Shown: positions 52,369 through 60,772 of the stretch, piece by piece
How the letters are laid out: the number at the start of each line of letters is the position of its first letter
How positions within the stretch are numbered: the first letter of the stretch is position 1
Source: Chloroflexota bacterium
Lineage (GTDB): Bacteria > Chloroflexota > Anaerolineae > Anaerolineales > Villigracilaceae
Assembly (NCBI GenBank): GCA_013112685.1
Contig: JABFGC010000002.1
Location: forward strand, 754,902-818,901
DNA length: 64,000 bases
Direction: 5' to 3'
The notes under the pieces: model-generated
Told to the model about the DNA's origin: nothing
Database searches by the model: none
Seen by the model: the letters and a program-made list of their open reading frames with translations, nothing else
Position numbers and translations under genes: made by a program

Positions 52369-53821
52369 ACAAAAATACCCTCCTGAATTCGAATCCCAAA
52401 TACGCAAGGCAATGGCTGTACCAGAACCGAATGCCGAGGCAATGGATGCCCTGCGCGCGCGATTCATCGCTCACGGAATGAAAGCGCTCAGACCGGACCT
52501 TCCGCCTGATTCTGCGCCTGATCCTGATCGCCCCGAAAAGGAATCCAACAAAATGAAACGCGCAACATTTCTCTCAGCTCCTCGCCTTGCCTGGGGACTC
52601 GCCTTGCTCGTTCTCGCGGCTTCGATTGCATTCGCCCTATCTTCGCCGGAAGTGGTGAATGCCCTTCGACGATTGTTCGGATATATCCCCGGCATGGGAG
52701 TGATTGATCAAAGTGCGCCCTTGCGCGTTCTGGCAGAACCCGTCTCGCAAACGCGCGATGGAATTACGATCACGGTAAAAGAAGCGGTTATCAGTTCAGA
52801 TAAAACTATTGTTAAATTCGCCCTTGACGGCATCCCCTCTGACAAACTTTCCCCCATCAATGAAGTTGTATGCCCACAACGGCCCACATTGCGCCTGCCC
52901 GACGGAACGCTCTTGAAACTGACTGGCGGCGAAGGTAATGTGCTCGCGCCTACATACGAAATGCGCCTTGTATACGAGCCCATCCCCGCTGACATACATG
53001 ATGCAACGCTGCTGATTCCTTGTATTGAACGTGCGGCATCGGGGGTGCTTCCTGAAGATTGGGAACTGCCGCTGCACTTTGTCTCTGCCCCGCCGGATAT
53101 GGCTGTGATGTCCGTGATGGAGGTCACGCCTGCGCCTGCCTCGGAAACCGGAACAGCGGAGAATAATCCTTTGCGTATCACAAAGGTAATTGATCTTGGA
53201 GATAGTTATATTCTCACCGGAGAATTCCAGGCGCCTCCGCCCTCCGGGCAAAGTGACTCGGGAGTGTACGGACTAAGGATCACCGACGGCAACGGTCAGG
53301 AGGTTCGCTTCGAAGGTTTTCCGCAAGATATAGGCATGCCCACACCAACATCGCCAACTGCTGAGACATGGTCTGTGAAATTCAACAAAGATTTTGTGCC
53401 GCCTGTTCATATCACTTACACCAAACAATATATTCTCGCTGATCCTTCGCCGGAGACTGTTGAGTTCGAGTTTGACACCGGAGAGAATCCACACGAAGGC
53501 CAAATATGGCAGTTGAACAAGGAATTTCTGCTGGCGGGTCGCACATTTACACTGGTTTCGGTCGGCGCATTGCCGGACTCTTATGAATTCAATTTTGCAT
53601 CTACGGACAACAGCATCTATCGCGTTGATGTTGTCATTGACGGTCATCCGCCGGACATCATGGGTGGCGGAATGGATGCTGGCATGGTAGGAGCCTCTGG
53701 CTCGTGGAGCGTTTCTGCCGGTCCGTACAGGGAATTGCCTAAAGGTAAGTTGAAAGTGATCCTTTCCCACCCTTGGTTTATTGGCGAAATAAAGAATTGG
53801 ACGATTGACTGGCAGCCGTAG
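52361..53821 (+). CDS. Membrane anti-sigma-like protein with large ectodomain
   Basis: 486 residues. A ~65-residue cytoplasmic segment, one TM helix (LAWGLALLVLAASIAFALSS) and an exterior beta-rich domain containing LFGYIPGMGVIDQSAP and EPVSQTRDGITITVKEAVIS. The latter blocks recur almost exactly in the protein at 54504, showing tandem duplication. GGAGG lies six bases before the ATG, which overlaps the sigma stop. It should restrain the upstream sigma factor and sense an extracytoplasmic signal. Confidence 0.85.
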   Translation: MAEQKYPPEFESQIRKAMAVPEPNAEAMDALRARFIAHGMKALRPDLPPDSAPDPDRPEKESNKMKRATFLSAPRLAWGLALLVLAASIAFALSSPEVVNALRRLFGYIPGMGVIDQSAPLRVLAEPVSQTRDGITITVKEAVISSDKTIVKFALDGIPSDKLSPINEVVCPQRPTLRLPDGTLLKLTGGEGNVLAPTYEMRLVYEPIPADIHDATLLIPCIERAASGVLPEDWELPLHFVSAPPDMAVMSVMEVTPAPASETGTAENNPLRITKVIDLGDSYILTGEFQAPPPSGQSDSGVYGLRITDGNGQEVRFEGFPQDIGMPTPTSPTAETWSVKFNKDFVPPVHITYTKQYILADPSPETVEFEFDTGENPHEGQIWQLNKEFLLAGRTFTLVSVGALPDSYEFNFASTDNSIYRVDVVIDGHPPDIMGGGMDAGMVGASGSWSVSAGPYRELPKGKLKVILSHPWFIGEIKNWTIDWQP

Positions 53822-53827
53822 AGTTAC

Positions 53828-53891
53828 AACAGGAAGCAGGCACAGGTCGGGCATTACCTGCGCCTGCTTCCTGTTCATCCCTCATTTTTCC
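53828..53891 (+). terminator. Terminator between the two sigma modules
   Basis: Perfect 14-bp stem AACAGGAAGCAGGC/GCCTGCTTCCTGTT with a 20-nt loop, and a T run (CATTTTTCC) nearby. It separates the two modules, so each probably has its own promoter. Confidence 0.85.
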
Positions 53892-53955
53892 CAACCTTTT
53901 GACGTCTCAATTTGTATATATAGTGTGAATTCACAATCGAAAGAGACCTGCCTGC

Positions 53956-54507
53956 ATGGATGACCTGCTCGCAATTAAGCTCCTGAAACGCGGAGAGATC
54001 GAGGCACTCGAAGCGTTGGTATTGCGGTATGAGAAAAAAGCAATCCGCACCGCCTACTTTATCACGCACGATGAGGCGCTCGCCCGCGATGTCGTTCAGG
54101 ATGTATTTTTGCAGATCTATCGCGCCATCCGGCGCTTCGATGAGACGCGCCGCTTCGAACCGTATCTGCTCCAGTGCGTGGTCAACGCATCGCTGAATGC
54201 AGTGAAAAAATCGGCGAAACAAATTTCGCTGGATGAAGATCTTTCGGAGGTGGAGAGTCTGTTGTCCGAGGCGGCTTCGGCCGAGACCGAAATAGAGAGC
54301 AGGCAATTCAAGGCAGAAGTCCTTGATGCGCTTTCGAAGTTGCATCCGCGCCAAAGAGCGGCAGTTGTCCAGCGTTATTATCTCGAAATGAATGAGAAGG
54401 AAATGTCCGCTTCTCTGGGTATCCCGGCAGGCACCGTCAAATGGTTGTTGAGCGAAGCGCGTACCAAACTGCGCAATTTGCTTGGCTCGGAAAGGAGAGC
54501 GGAATGA
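53956..54507 (+). CDS. ECF sigma factor
   Basis: 183 residues. Region 2: RDVVQDVFLQIYRAIRRFDE, FEPYLLQCVVNASLNAVKKS. Region 4: LSKLHPRQRAAVVQRYYLEM and NEKEMSASLGIPAGTVKWLL. It is a close paralogue of the minus-strand sigma factor at 30680. The stop overlaps the next start as ATGA. It probably binds that protein's cytoplasmic N-terminus. Confidence 0.92.
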   Translation: MDDLLAIKLLKRGEIEALEALVLRYEKKAIRTAYFITHDEALARDVVQDVFLQIYRAIRRFDETRRFEPYLLQCVVNASLNAVKKSAKQISLDEDLSEVESLLSEAASAETEIESRQFKAEVLDALSKLHPRQRAAVVQRYYLEMNEKEMSASLGIPAGTVKWLLSEARTKLRNLLGSERRAE

Positions 54508-55970
54508 AACAGAAATCGTATCGCGAAATTCTGGATTCAATCGCCGACGACTCCCTGGAAGAGCAAGCCAGTCTTTGGCCGCAAATTGCGTCACAACTGG
54601 AAGGGAAAACCCTGATGAAGACTTTGCGGCATCGCCCTGTATTGGCGGTTTTGATTGCCTTACTGATCCTGCTTGCATTGAGCGGTGTGGCGTATGCCAT
54701 TGGCAGGTCGCTGGGATACATCCCTGGCTTGGGCGTGGTGAACCCAAATACTCCGTTCCACGTATTGGCGGAGCCTGTCTCGCAGACGCGGGACGGCGTG
54801 ACTGTTACTGTCGAAAAAGCCGTTATGAACGAAGGTAACGTTCTGTTGACATACAAGATCGAAGGTCTTACCTCTGACAAGGCATCCCCCTTGGAAGCAT
54901 TGAATACTTGCTTCTCTCCGTATGAATTGCGTTTCCCGAGCGGCGAGTCTGTATTCTCAGATGGAAGTTTCGGCGAAAAGCCGCTAAACGGTGGGATGAC
55001 CTTTGATACCAGAGACCCTGTTTATGGATTCGAGAGCAACATCAGGTTCCCCGTACCCGTCGGTGTGACAAGCGCTACCTTCTTCATCCCCTGTATTAGC
55101 GGCGCGTTGTCGCCCGGGATTCTGCCTGAGAACTGGGAATTGCCTCTGCGCTTTATCCCCGCACCGCCGGATGTGGCGTTGACCATGATGCCGGTCATTG
55201 AAGTGATGCAACCTACCCAAGCGGCAATGCCACTGGCTGAAACCTCTCCTTTGCCCGCGCCCGATGCTGGCGATGCCAATCCGCTTACCCTTACCAAGAT
55301 CATTGCGGGTGATAACAGCCTTCATTATGGAGATGCCTACCGCCATAGTTATATTCTCTTCGGGGAACTCAACCCACCCGCTCCATCTCAACCCAGTGAG
55401 TGGCGAATTGATTGGGTCAGCTTGGACCTGGTTGACAGCAATGGACAGACGGTTTATTGGCAAATTCCGAATGATATAGACCAGCCAGTTTCTGATAGTC
55501 CTCATAAACTCGTTTGGGCAATTATCGTTCCGGAATTTGCGCCGCCCCTTCGCATTACCCAAACGGCTCGTTATGCCATTTCAGCGAATTCGCAGGAGAC
55601 TTACACGTTTGAATTCGATACGGGAGCAAATCCACAGCCACTTCAGGAATGGAAACTGAACACCGAATTCGAGTTTGCAGGGCGCAGAATTCGACTTACG
55701 AGAATCCTCGCTAATCCAGTAAGGACAGGCTACATCTTCTCTTTTGAATCGGAAGATAACTACATCAGCGGTCTTTCCGCAAGGATTGAAGGCTACCCTT
55801 CGACCGACCATCTATTGTTCCCGATCCTGCTCCCCGGAAAGAGTGGCAGCACTTGGGATTTCTATGAGTACTATGACGAATCTCTGCCAAGCGGAAAATT
55901 AAAGGTGATACTTTCCGATCTGTATCTTGTTGAAGAAACCAAAAATTGGACTTTGGAATGGCGACCCTGA
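54504..55970 (+). CDS. Membrane anti-sigma-like protein, paralogue of 52361
   Basis: 488 residues. The cytoplasmic segment contains SLWPQIASQL, shared with the protein at 29354. A TM helix (VLAVLIALLILLALSGVAYA) leads to an ectodomain starting LGYIPGLGVVNPNTPFHVLA with EPVSQTRDGVTVTVEKAV, near-identical to the 52361 protein. AAAGGAG lies eight bases before the ATG. The sharing suggests ectodomains that recognise similar signals while the sigma-binding regions diverged. Confidence 0.86.
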   Translation: MKQKSYREILDSIADDSLEEQASLWPQIASQLEGKTLMKTLRHRPVLAVLIALLILLALSGVAYAIGRSLGYIPGLGVVNPNTPFHVLAEPVSQTRDGVTVTVEKAVMNEGNVLLTYKIEGLTSDKASPLEALNTCFSPYELRFPSGESVFSDGSFGEKPLNGGMTFDTRDPVYGFESNIRFPVPVGVTSATFFIPCISGALSPGILPENWELPLRFIPAPPDVALTMMPVIEVMQPTQAAMPLAETSPLPAPDAGDANPLTLTKIIAGDNSLHYGDAYRHSYILFGELNPPAPSQPSEWRIDWVSLDLVDSNGQTVYWQIPNDIDQPVSDSPHKLVWAIIVPEFAPPLRITQTARYAISANSQETYTFEFDTGANPQPLQEWKLNTEFEFAGRRIRLTRILANPVRTGYIFSFESEDNYISGLSARIEGYPSTDHLLFPILLPGKSGSTWDFYEYYDESLPSGKLKVILSDLYLVEETKNWTLEWRP

Positions 55971-56006
55971 AAGACTAAAATATTAAGTGGATTCCTTCGC
56001 TCTTCT

Positions 56007-56027
56007 AAACTTGTGTGTATAAACCGG
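56007..56027 (+). promoter_or_regulatory. AAACTTGTG motif before the lipoprotein gene
   Basis: AAACTTGTGTGTATAAACC lies 14 bp before the start codon and matches the site at 51750-51770. It may recruit the sigma factor encoded at 51799. The short distance to the ATG would give a very short leader. Confidence 0.4.
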
Positions 56028-56040
56028 AAGGAGAATAACA

Positions 56041-57282
56041 ATGAAACAACATGTGAATTTTGGCATCATAATGCTGTTTGCAAGTGTGTTGATTTCATGC
56101 GCTGCCCCGGTAGCTACGCCAATGGATCCAGCCACCCTGACACCTCCTCCTGACCGGACTCTGACACCCTCTCCTGAAGGAGCCGACTTTACCGCGACCC
56201 CCAGACCACCAATCCCTTCCATAACTGCCACCGCTTACGTGACTCCCACACCACCACCTCCACTCGATACAATCGGGACTCCAGGTTTTGATTGGGAAGG
56301 TCCGGCAATCATCTATAATGGTCTCCAACTTTCGAATTGCGATGGCTCGCAGAAGAAAGTGATCCCAATCGAGGTTTTTATATGGCCGTGGAATCCAGAT
56401 TATTCCCCTGAAGCAGGCAGAATTGTCTCTACGGCCGATACAGCGCTGTGGACTCTCGATGTAGGAACGGGCATCCAAAGAATGTTATCCGTGAATGCGT
56501 CCTTAAATCAGTATATTGAATCTCCCGTGATTACCAGCGATGGCACAAAAATCGTCTATTCCCTGGTTCACGGGTTTGGGGAAGGAGATATCCAGCAGTT
56601 ATGGACGATCAACGCCGATGGATCCGAAAACGAATTGGTGATCAATAACACCGGCCAATATATCACTGATCCGGGACCGTTTCGATTGATTCCATTTGCC
56701 TGGTCATTGGATAACAGCAGGATTTATATGGTCACTACCACAGATAGTGAAGCCAGCCCGGTGGGAATGTATGTAGCTGATGTTATTGCTGGAACGATTG
56801 AAAAAGCTCTCACCCCCCAGGTCACATTATGGGATGTGTCTTTCTCACCCGACCGAACCATGATTGCTTATCGCACGTTCCGATGGGTGCCAGTCGAGAA
56901 TTCTATGCCTGAAATTAGACCGCCATTCACCTTACAAGTGACCGATCTCACCTCGGGCGCTACCAGGATCCTTCAAGAGAGTGACACCTTTGAATATCAT
57001 TACCCCGTCTGGTCCGAGGGTGGGAATCAAATCGCTTATACAGTGCAATCTTATCAACTGGGTGGAGCTGTGGGGTTGTTTAGCATCGATCTCGCCACCG
57101 GTTCGATCACTCGGTGGGTTCCCGGTTCAGAAGGCAGGCAGCTCCGGCCGTGGCTCTGGCTTTCTGACGACAGGCTTGTTTATACAGAAGACGCGACCCT
57201 CTACACGATCAAGAAGGATGGAACCGATATGCACGAGATCGACTCAGCTACTTCAATAGTTATAGGAATACTAAATCACTAG
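56041..57282 (+). CDS. Beta-propeller (TolB-like) lipoprotein
   Basis: 413 residues. Lipobox LISC after the signal peptide, a Thr/Pro linker (TPPPDRTLTPSPEG), then PD40-like blades: WPWNPDYSPEAG, WTINADGSENELV, VSFSPDRTMIAYRTF and WSEGGNQIAYTV. AAGGAG precedes the ATG by eight bases. It resembles the protein at 49861 in organisation. It is a likely target of the adjacent sigma system. Confidence 0.82.
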   Translation: MKQHVNFGIIMLFASVLISCAAPVATPMDPATLTPPPDRTLTPSPEGADFTATPRPPIPSITATAYVTPTPPPPLDTIGTPGFDWEGPAIIYNGLQLSNCDGSQKKVIPIEVFIWPWNPDYSPEAGRIVSTADTALWTLDVGTGIQRMLSVNASLNQYIESPVITSDGTKIVYSLVHGFGEGDIQQLWTINADGSENELVINNTGQYITDPGPFRLIPFAWSLDNSRIYMVTTTDSEASPVGMYVADVIAGTIEKALTPQVTLWDVSFSPDRTMIAYRTFRWVPVENSMPEIRPPFTLQVTDLTSGATRILQESDTFEYHYPVWSEGGNQIAYTVQSYQLGGAVGLFSIDLATGSITRWVPGSEGRQLRPWLWLSDDRLVYTEDATLYTIKKDGTDMHEIDSATSIVIGILNH

Positions 57283-57540
57283 AGTCGGCCGGAACTCCAC
57301 AAATACAGCGATCTCCTTCTCTTGTCAAGTAACCAAAACTTGCACATCGGGGTAGATAGTTTCAGGGGTACGGTGATATGCATACGCAAACAATTCGAGT
57401 TGATTCCTTTATGCCTGCACTCGCCTACGTCTCTTAGTCTGCGACCAGCAAAACCGCCCGATCTCCCATTTGTGCATTTTTGCGCCTGGCGTTTGCCCCG
57501 CCAAAATAGGGTGCTCATCCACGGACGAAAAGCTGTTGTA

Positions 57541-57626
57541 GCAAATAAATCAAAAGCGGCGGAGAATTTTCTCCGCCGCCTATGTGCCGCCTACGTTCGT
57601 TTACGAAACTTATACCCGTATACCAG
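57541..57626 (-). repeat. YGYKFR repeat, copy D, with an intact hairpin
   Basis: The minus strand would encode SAPGFRLVYGYKFRKRT followed by a stop, then GGCGGCACATAGGCGGCGGA and a perfect hairpin. It is about 90% identical over 60 bp to copy A. It lies directly downstream of the Enzyme I stop. The gap from 57283 to here has no gene. Confidence 0.6.
57556..57579 (-). terminator. Rho-independent terminator of the PTS operon
   Basis: GCGGCGGAGAA/TTCTCCGCCGC with a 2-nt loop; on the minus strand it is followed by TTTTGATTTATTT. It lies 68 bp after the Enzyme I stop. Confidence 0.9.
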
Positions 57627-57646
57627 TCTAAATCCTGGAGCGCTGG

Positions 57647-59347
57647 TTAATAACCCCCAACCATCTGCCGAACTGCCCTTGCATTGTCCAACTCAAGCGC
57701 GCGGCGAGCCAATTCCTGCGCCTCCAACAGCGGCCAATTTCTCACGACCTGTTTCGCTGAAGGGATTTGGCGCGGCGACATGCTGAGTTCATCCACGCCC
57801 AAGCCCAGCAGGATGGGAATGGCTTGGGTATCGCCCGCCATTTCACCGCACACCCCCGCCCAAATGCCCGCCTGGTGAGCCGCATGGACGACTTGTTGAA
57901 TTTCCTTCAGCACCGCCGGGTGGCAGGGATCATTCAAATGCGACACGCGCTTGTTGCCGCGTTCCGCTGCAAGCGTGTACTGTGTCAGGTCGTTGGTGCC
58001 GATGCTGAAAAAATGAACTTCGCGGGCGAAGCGTTCTGCCAACAAAGCAACGGAGGGAATTTCAACCATGATGCCGATCTGGATGTCCTCCGCCATTTTC
58101 CTTCCCGCGTTGCGCAATTCCATCTGCGCTTCAGCAAACAGACTTTTTGCTTTGCGCACCTCTTCGAGCGAGGCAATCATAGGGAACATAATTCGCAGGT
58201 CGTGACCTGCGCCCGCACGCAGCAAGGCGCGCAGTTGTGCTTTGAAATCATCGGGGTGATCCAATGAGATGCGGATGGCGCGGTAGCCCAAAAACGGATT
58301 GGCTTCGTGCCCGAAATCGAGATATGGAACTTCCTTGTCGCCCCCAACATCCAATGTGCGGACGACAACCGGGCGGTTTCCCATCAAATCCAGGATGGTT
58401 CGATAGGCGGAATATTGCGTTTGCTCATCCGGCGGCTGGCTGCGATTGAGAAAGAGGAACTCCGTTCGCAGCAAGCCGATTCCCTCCGCGCCGTGTTGAA
58501 GGGCGAGACGAGCATCATCCACGCTGCCCACGTTCGCAGCGATCTCCACGCGATGACCGTCGCGGGTGAGGGCGGGTTGGGTTGCGAGTTCATGTTCGCG
58601 CTGGCGCTTTTCGCCGTCCGCGAGGATGCGCTGCCCGAAATCAGCGACCAGTTCCGAGGTCGGGTTTGAGGCGAGGATTCCGGTGGTTCCATCCACGAGC
58701 AGCAGAGTCTCATCCGGTATATCCAAAACCGCATCGCCCAATCCAACGATGGCGGGAATGCCCAACGCTTTGGCGAGGATGGCAGTGTGGGAAGTGGGTC
58801 CGCCCTCAGCGGTGCAAAACGCGAGGACTTTCGATTTATCCAGCACGGCAGTTTGAGAAGGCGCGAGATCGCGCGTGAGGATGATGCTTTGTTTGGCGAG
58901 CGTTGGCGCTGCCTTCACACCCATAAGAATTTCAAACACGCGCCGCCCCACATCGCGGACATCGGCGCTGCGCGCGCGAAGCGTTTCATCCGGCATGGCT
59001 TCGAGTTGACTCGCAAAATATTCGCAGGCATCATGCCATGCCTGCTCCGCGTTCACGCCCGAATCAATTGCGGCTTCGGCTTTTTGAACCAGGGCAGCAT
59101 CCTCCAGAAACATGGCTTGCGCTTCAAAGAGCGCCGCTTCGGTTTCACCGATTTGACTGGCGACCTGACCCGCAAGTTCGCGCAGTTGTTTTGCGGCGTT
59201 CTGGCGCGCATCGCCAAGCCGCGTTCTTTCCGCGTGCAAATCGGCGGGAATGAATTTTAGAATTTGCAGAGGGCGCGGATCCCAGCGCAAAGCCGGTCCC
59301 TTGGCGAGACCGGGCGCGGCTGGAATGCCTTTCAACTCAACGGTCAT
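57647..59347 (-). CDS. ptsI: PTS Enzyme I (phosphoenolpyruvate-protein phosphotransferase)
   Basis: 566 residues, the normal length. The N-terminal domain carries the phosphohistidine H187 in EGGPTSHTAILAKALGIPAI. The C-terminal PEP-binding barrel has GIGLLRTEFLF, FFSIGTNDLTQYTLAAERGN and the conserved Cys in GVCGEMAGD. It takes phosphate from PEP and passes it to HPr, whose gene directly precedes it with no gap. Being inside an sgc-like operon it may serve the whole cell or only this transporter. Confidence 0.97.
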   Translation of the reverse strand: MTVELKGIPAAPGLAKGPALRWDPRPLQILKFIPADLHAERTRLGDARQNAAKQLRELAGQVASQIGETEAALFEAQAMFLEDAALVQKAEAAIDSGVNAEQAWHDACEYFASQLEAMPDETLRARSADVRDVGRRVFEILMGVKAAPTLAKQSIILTRDLAPSQTAVLDKSKVLAFCTAEGGPTSHTAILAKALGIPAIVGLGDAVLDIPDETLLLVDGTTGILASNPTSELVADFGQRILADGEKRQREHELATQPALTRDGHRVEIAANVGSVDDARLALQHGAEGIGLLRTEFLFLNRSQPPDEQTQYSAYRTILDLMGNRPVVVRTLDVGGDKEVPYLDFGHEANPFLGYRAIRISLDHPDDFKAQLRALLRAGAGHDLRIMFPMIASLEEVRKAKSLFAEAQMELRNAGRKMAEDIQIGIMVEIPSVALLAERFAREVHFFSIGTNDLTQYTLAAERGNKRVSHLNDPCHPAVLKEIQQVVHAAHQAGIWAGVCGEMAGDTQAIPILLGLGVDELSMSPRQIPSAKQVVRNWPLLEAQELARRALELDNARAVRQMVGGY

Positions 59348-59626
59348 CTAAAACTTCCCCGCAAAATCGGATTCGATCAACTCGCGTAGGGTTTGGATGG
59401 CTTGCGTTTCGTCTTCGCCCTCCGCGCTCAGTTCGATCTCGTGATTCTTTTCCACACCCAGCGTAAGCACGCTCAGGATGCTTTTCGCATCCACGCCCGC
59501 CGAGTCTTTTGTCGCATTGCGGACTGTAAGTTTGCACTTGAACTGCGCCGCCGTCTTGACAAACTCCGCCGCCGGTCGGGCGTGCAAGCCGACTTCGTTG
59601 ATAACCTTCAATCGGATATTCTGCAT
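59348..59626 (-). CDS. ptsH: HPr phosphocarrier protein
   Basis: 92 residues, MQNIRLKVINEVGLHARPAA, with H15 in GLHARPAA as the phospho-acceptor and S49 in DAKSILSVLTLG at the position of the regulatory Ser46. It transfers phosphate from Enzyme I to the EIIA encoded immediately upstream. A regulatory Ser implies HPr kinase could act, but no kinase gene lies here. Confidence 0.96.
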   Translation of the reverse strand: MQNIRLKVINEVGLHARPAAEFVKTAAQFKCKLTVRNATKDSAGVDAKSILSVLTLGVEKNHEIELSAEGEDETQAIQTLRELIESDFAGKF

Positions 59627-59636
59627 TTCGTCTCTT

Positions 59637-60110
59637 TCAAGCCAGCGTTTTGTGAATGAGCGCGAGCGCTTCGGCGGAATCTTTTGCCTGCGCCAGGTCT
59701 TCGAGCAAACTGCCCGTTTGAATCAATTTGACCAGTTGCCCGATCATCTCCACCTGTTTTTCGCGTTCCTTGACCGCAAGCAGAAAGATCAAACGCGCAT
59801 CGAGCAACGTCGAGCCGTCCGTGCCCATTTGGGCAAAACGAACCGGCGCGTTCAAAACGCCAATGCAAACTGCTGATTTGTTCACATGATCCGGGTCGGC
59901 GTGGGGGATGGCAACCGCCAGCGGCTGAGTAGGCAAACCCGTCGGGAACGTTTGCTCACGCTTCCAAACATCTTCCGAAAAACCGGGCAAGACGTGCCCC
60001 GTCTCCACCAGCGCCGCCGTCAACGCCTGGATCGCCTCCTGCGCGTCCTTTGCATTCACATTGACTAAAATATGATCCGTCTTAAGTAAATCCATCAAAG
60101 TATTTTGCAT
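59637..60110 (-). CDS. PTS EIIA, fructose/mannitol type (SgcA-like)
   Basis: About 157 residues matching PTS_EIIA_2. The active His is H in AVAIPHADPDHV; FPTGLPTQPLAV precedes it, and RLIFLLAVKEREKQVEMI follows. I use the ATG at 60110; the frame extends to a TTG at 60125 that overlaps the epimerase stop. It accepts phosphate from HPr and should pass it to an EIIB not seen in the window. Its place matches SgcA. Confidence 0.93.
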   Translation of the reverse strand: MQNTLMDLLKTDHILVNVNAKDAQEAIQALTAALVETGHVLPGFSEDVWKREQTFPTGLPTQPLAVAIPHADPDHVNKSAVCIGVLNAPVRFAQMGTDGSTLLDARLIFLLAVKEREKQVEMIGQLVKLIQTGSLLEDLAQAKDSAEALALIHKTLA

Positions 60111-60121
60111 TCCATTTCCAA

Positions 60122-60769
60122 TCAAGCCGCCGCGCGCAGGGCAGCCATATTTTCAGTGATTTTGCCTTCCTTGAAAACCGCCCGACCCACGACGACGGTA
60201 TCCGCACCGACTTTCTGGATTTGGGATATGTTCTCCGCCGTGACGCCGCCATCCACAACCCATTCGCATCTTCCCTGACCCGCAGCCTGTTTGCCCTCCC
60301 GGACTTTTTTCAACACTTCGGGCAGGAACGGACAATCGGGCATTTCGGGTTCAGTCGTCAGCACAACGATAAAGGAAAGATACGGCGTGAGGTAACTCAA
60401 ATCCGGGATGGGTGTGGCGGGATTGAACGCCAGCCCAGCCTGCGCGCCCAGCGAGACAATTTGCCGTAACACGCGGCGCGGGTAGGGACAGGCTTCGTAA
60501 TGCACCGAGATGCGATTCGCCCCGTATGCCGCCAGTTCAGGCAGAATCCATTCCGGATTGACCATCATCAGATGAACGTCGAACGGCAGTCGGGTGAGCG
60601 GGCGCAGGTCTGCAATGATTTTTGTCCCCAACGTCATGACGGGCGTGAACGACCCGTCCTCCACGTCGAAGTGAATGGAATCTGCGCCCGCAGCTTCGAG
60701 GTCCGCGATGACCCGGCTGAGATAAGGCATGGGAGCAGAAGCAAGCGAGGGGGCGATGCGAAGCGGCAT
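60122..60769 (-). CDS. Ribulose-phosphate 3-epimerase family protein (SgcE-like)
   Basis: 215 residues with the TIM-barrel pattern. Metal and catalytic residues are visible: IHFDVEDG (H33, D35), FDVHLMM (H67) and WVVDGGVT (Asp). The usual DGHFVP is DGSFTP here, so the active-site loop differs from Rpe and from the D-allulose-6-phosphate epimerase. Position in the operon matches SgcE. It probably epimerises the phosphorylated sugar taken up by the PTS, not pentose phosphate, but this is inference. Confidence 0.9.
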   Translation of the reverse strand: MPLRIAPSLASAPMPYLSRVIADLEAAGADSIHFDVEDGSFTPVMTLGTKIIADLRPLTRLPFDVHLMMVNPEWILPELAAYGANRISVHYEACPYPRRVLRQIVSLGAQAGLAFNPATPIPDLSYLTPYLSFIVVLTTEPEMPDCPFLPEVLKKVREGKQAAGQGRCEWVVDGGVTAENISQIQKVGADTVVVGRAVFKEGKITENMAALRAAA

Positions 60770-60772
60770 GGG

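Noticed and set aside
53875..54747. Minus-strand frame (290 aa) opposite the second ECF sigma gene
   Set aside because: The plus-strand sigma and anti-sigma genes are certain; the antisense frame resembles no protein.
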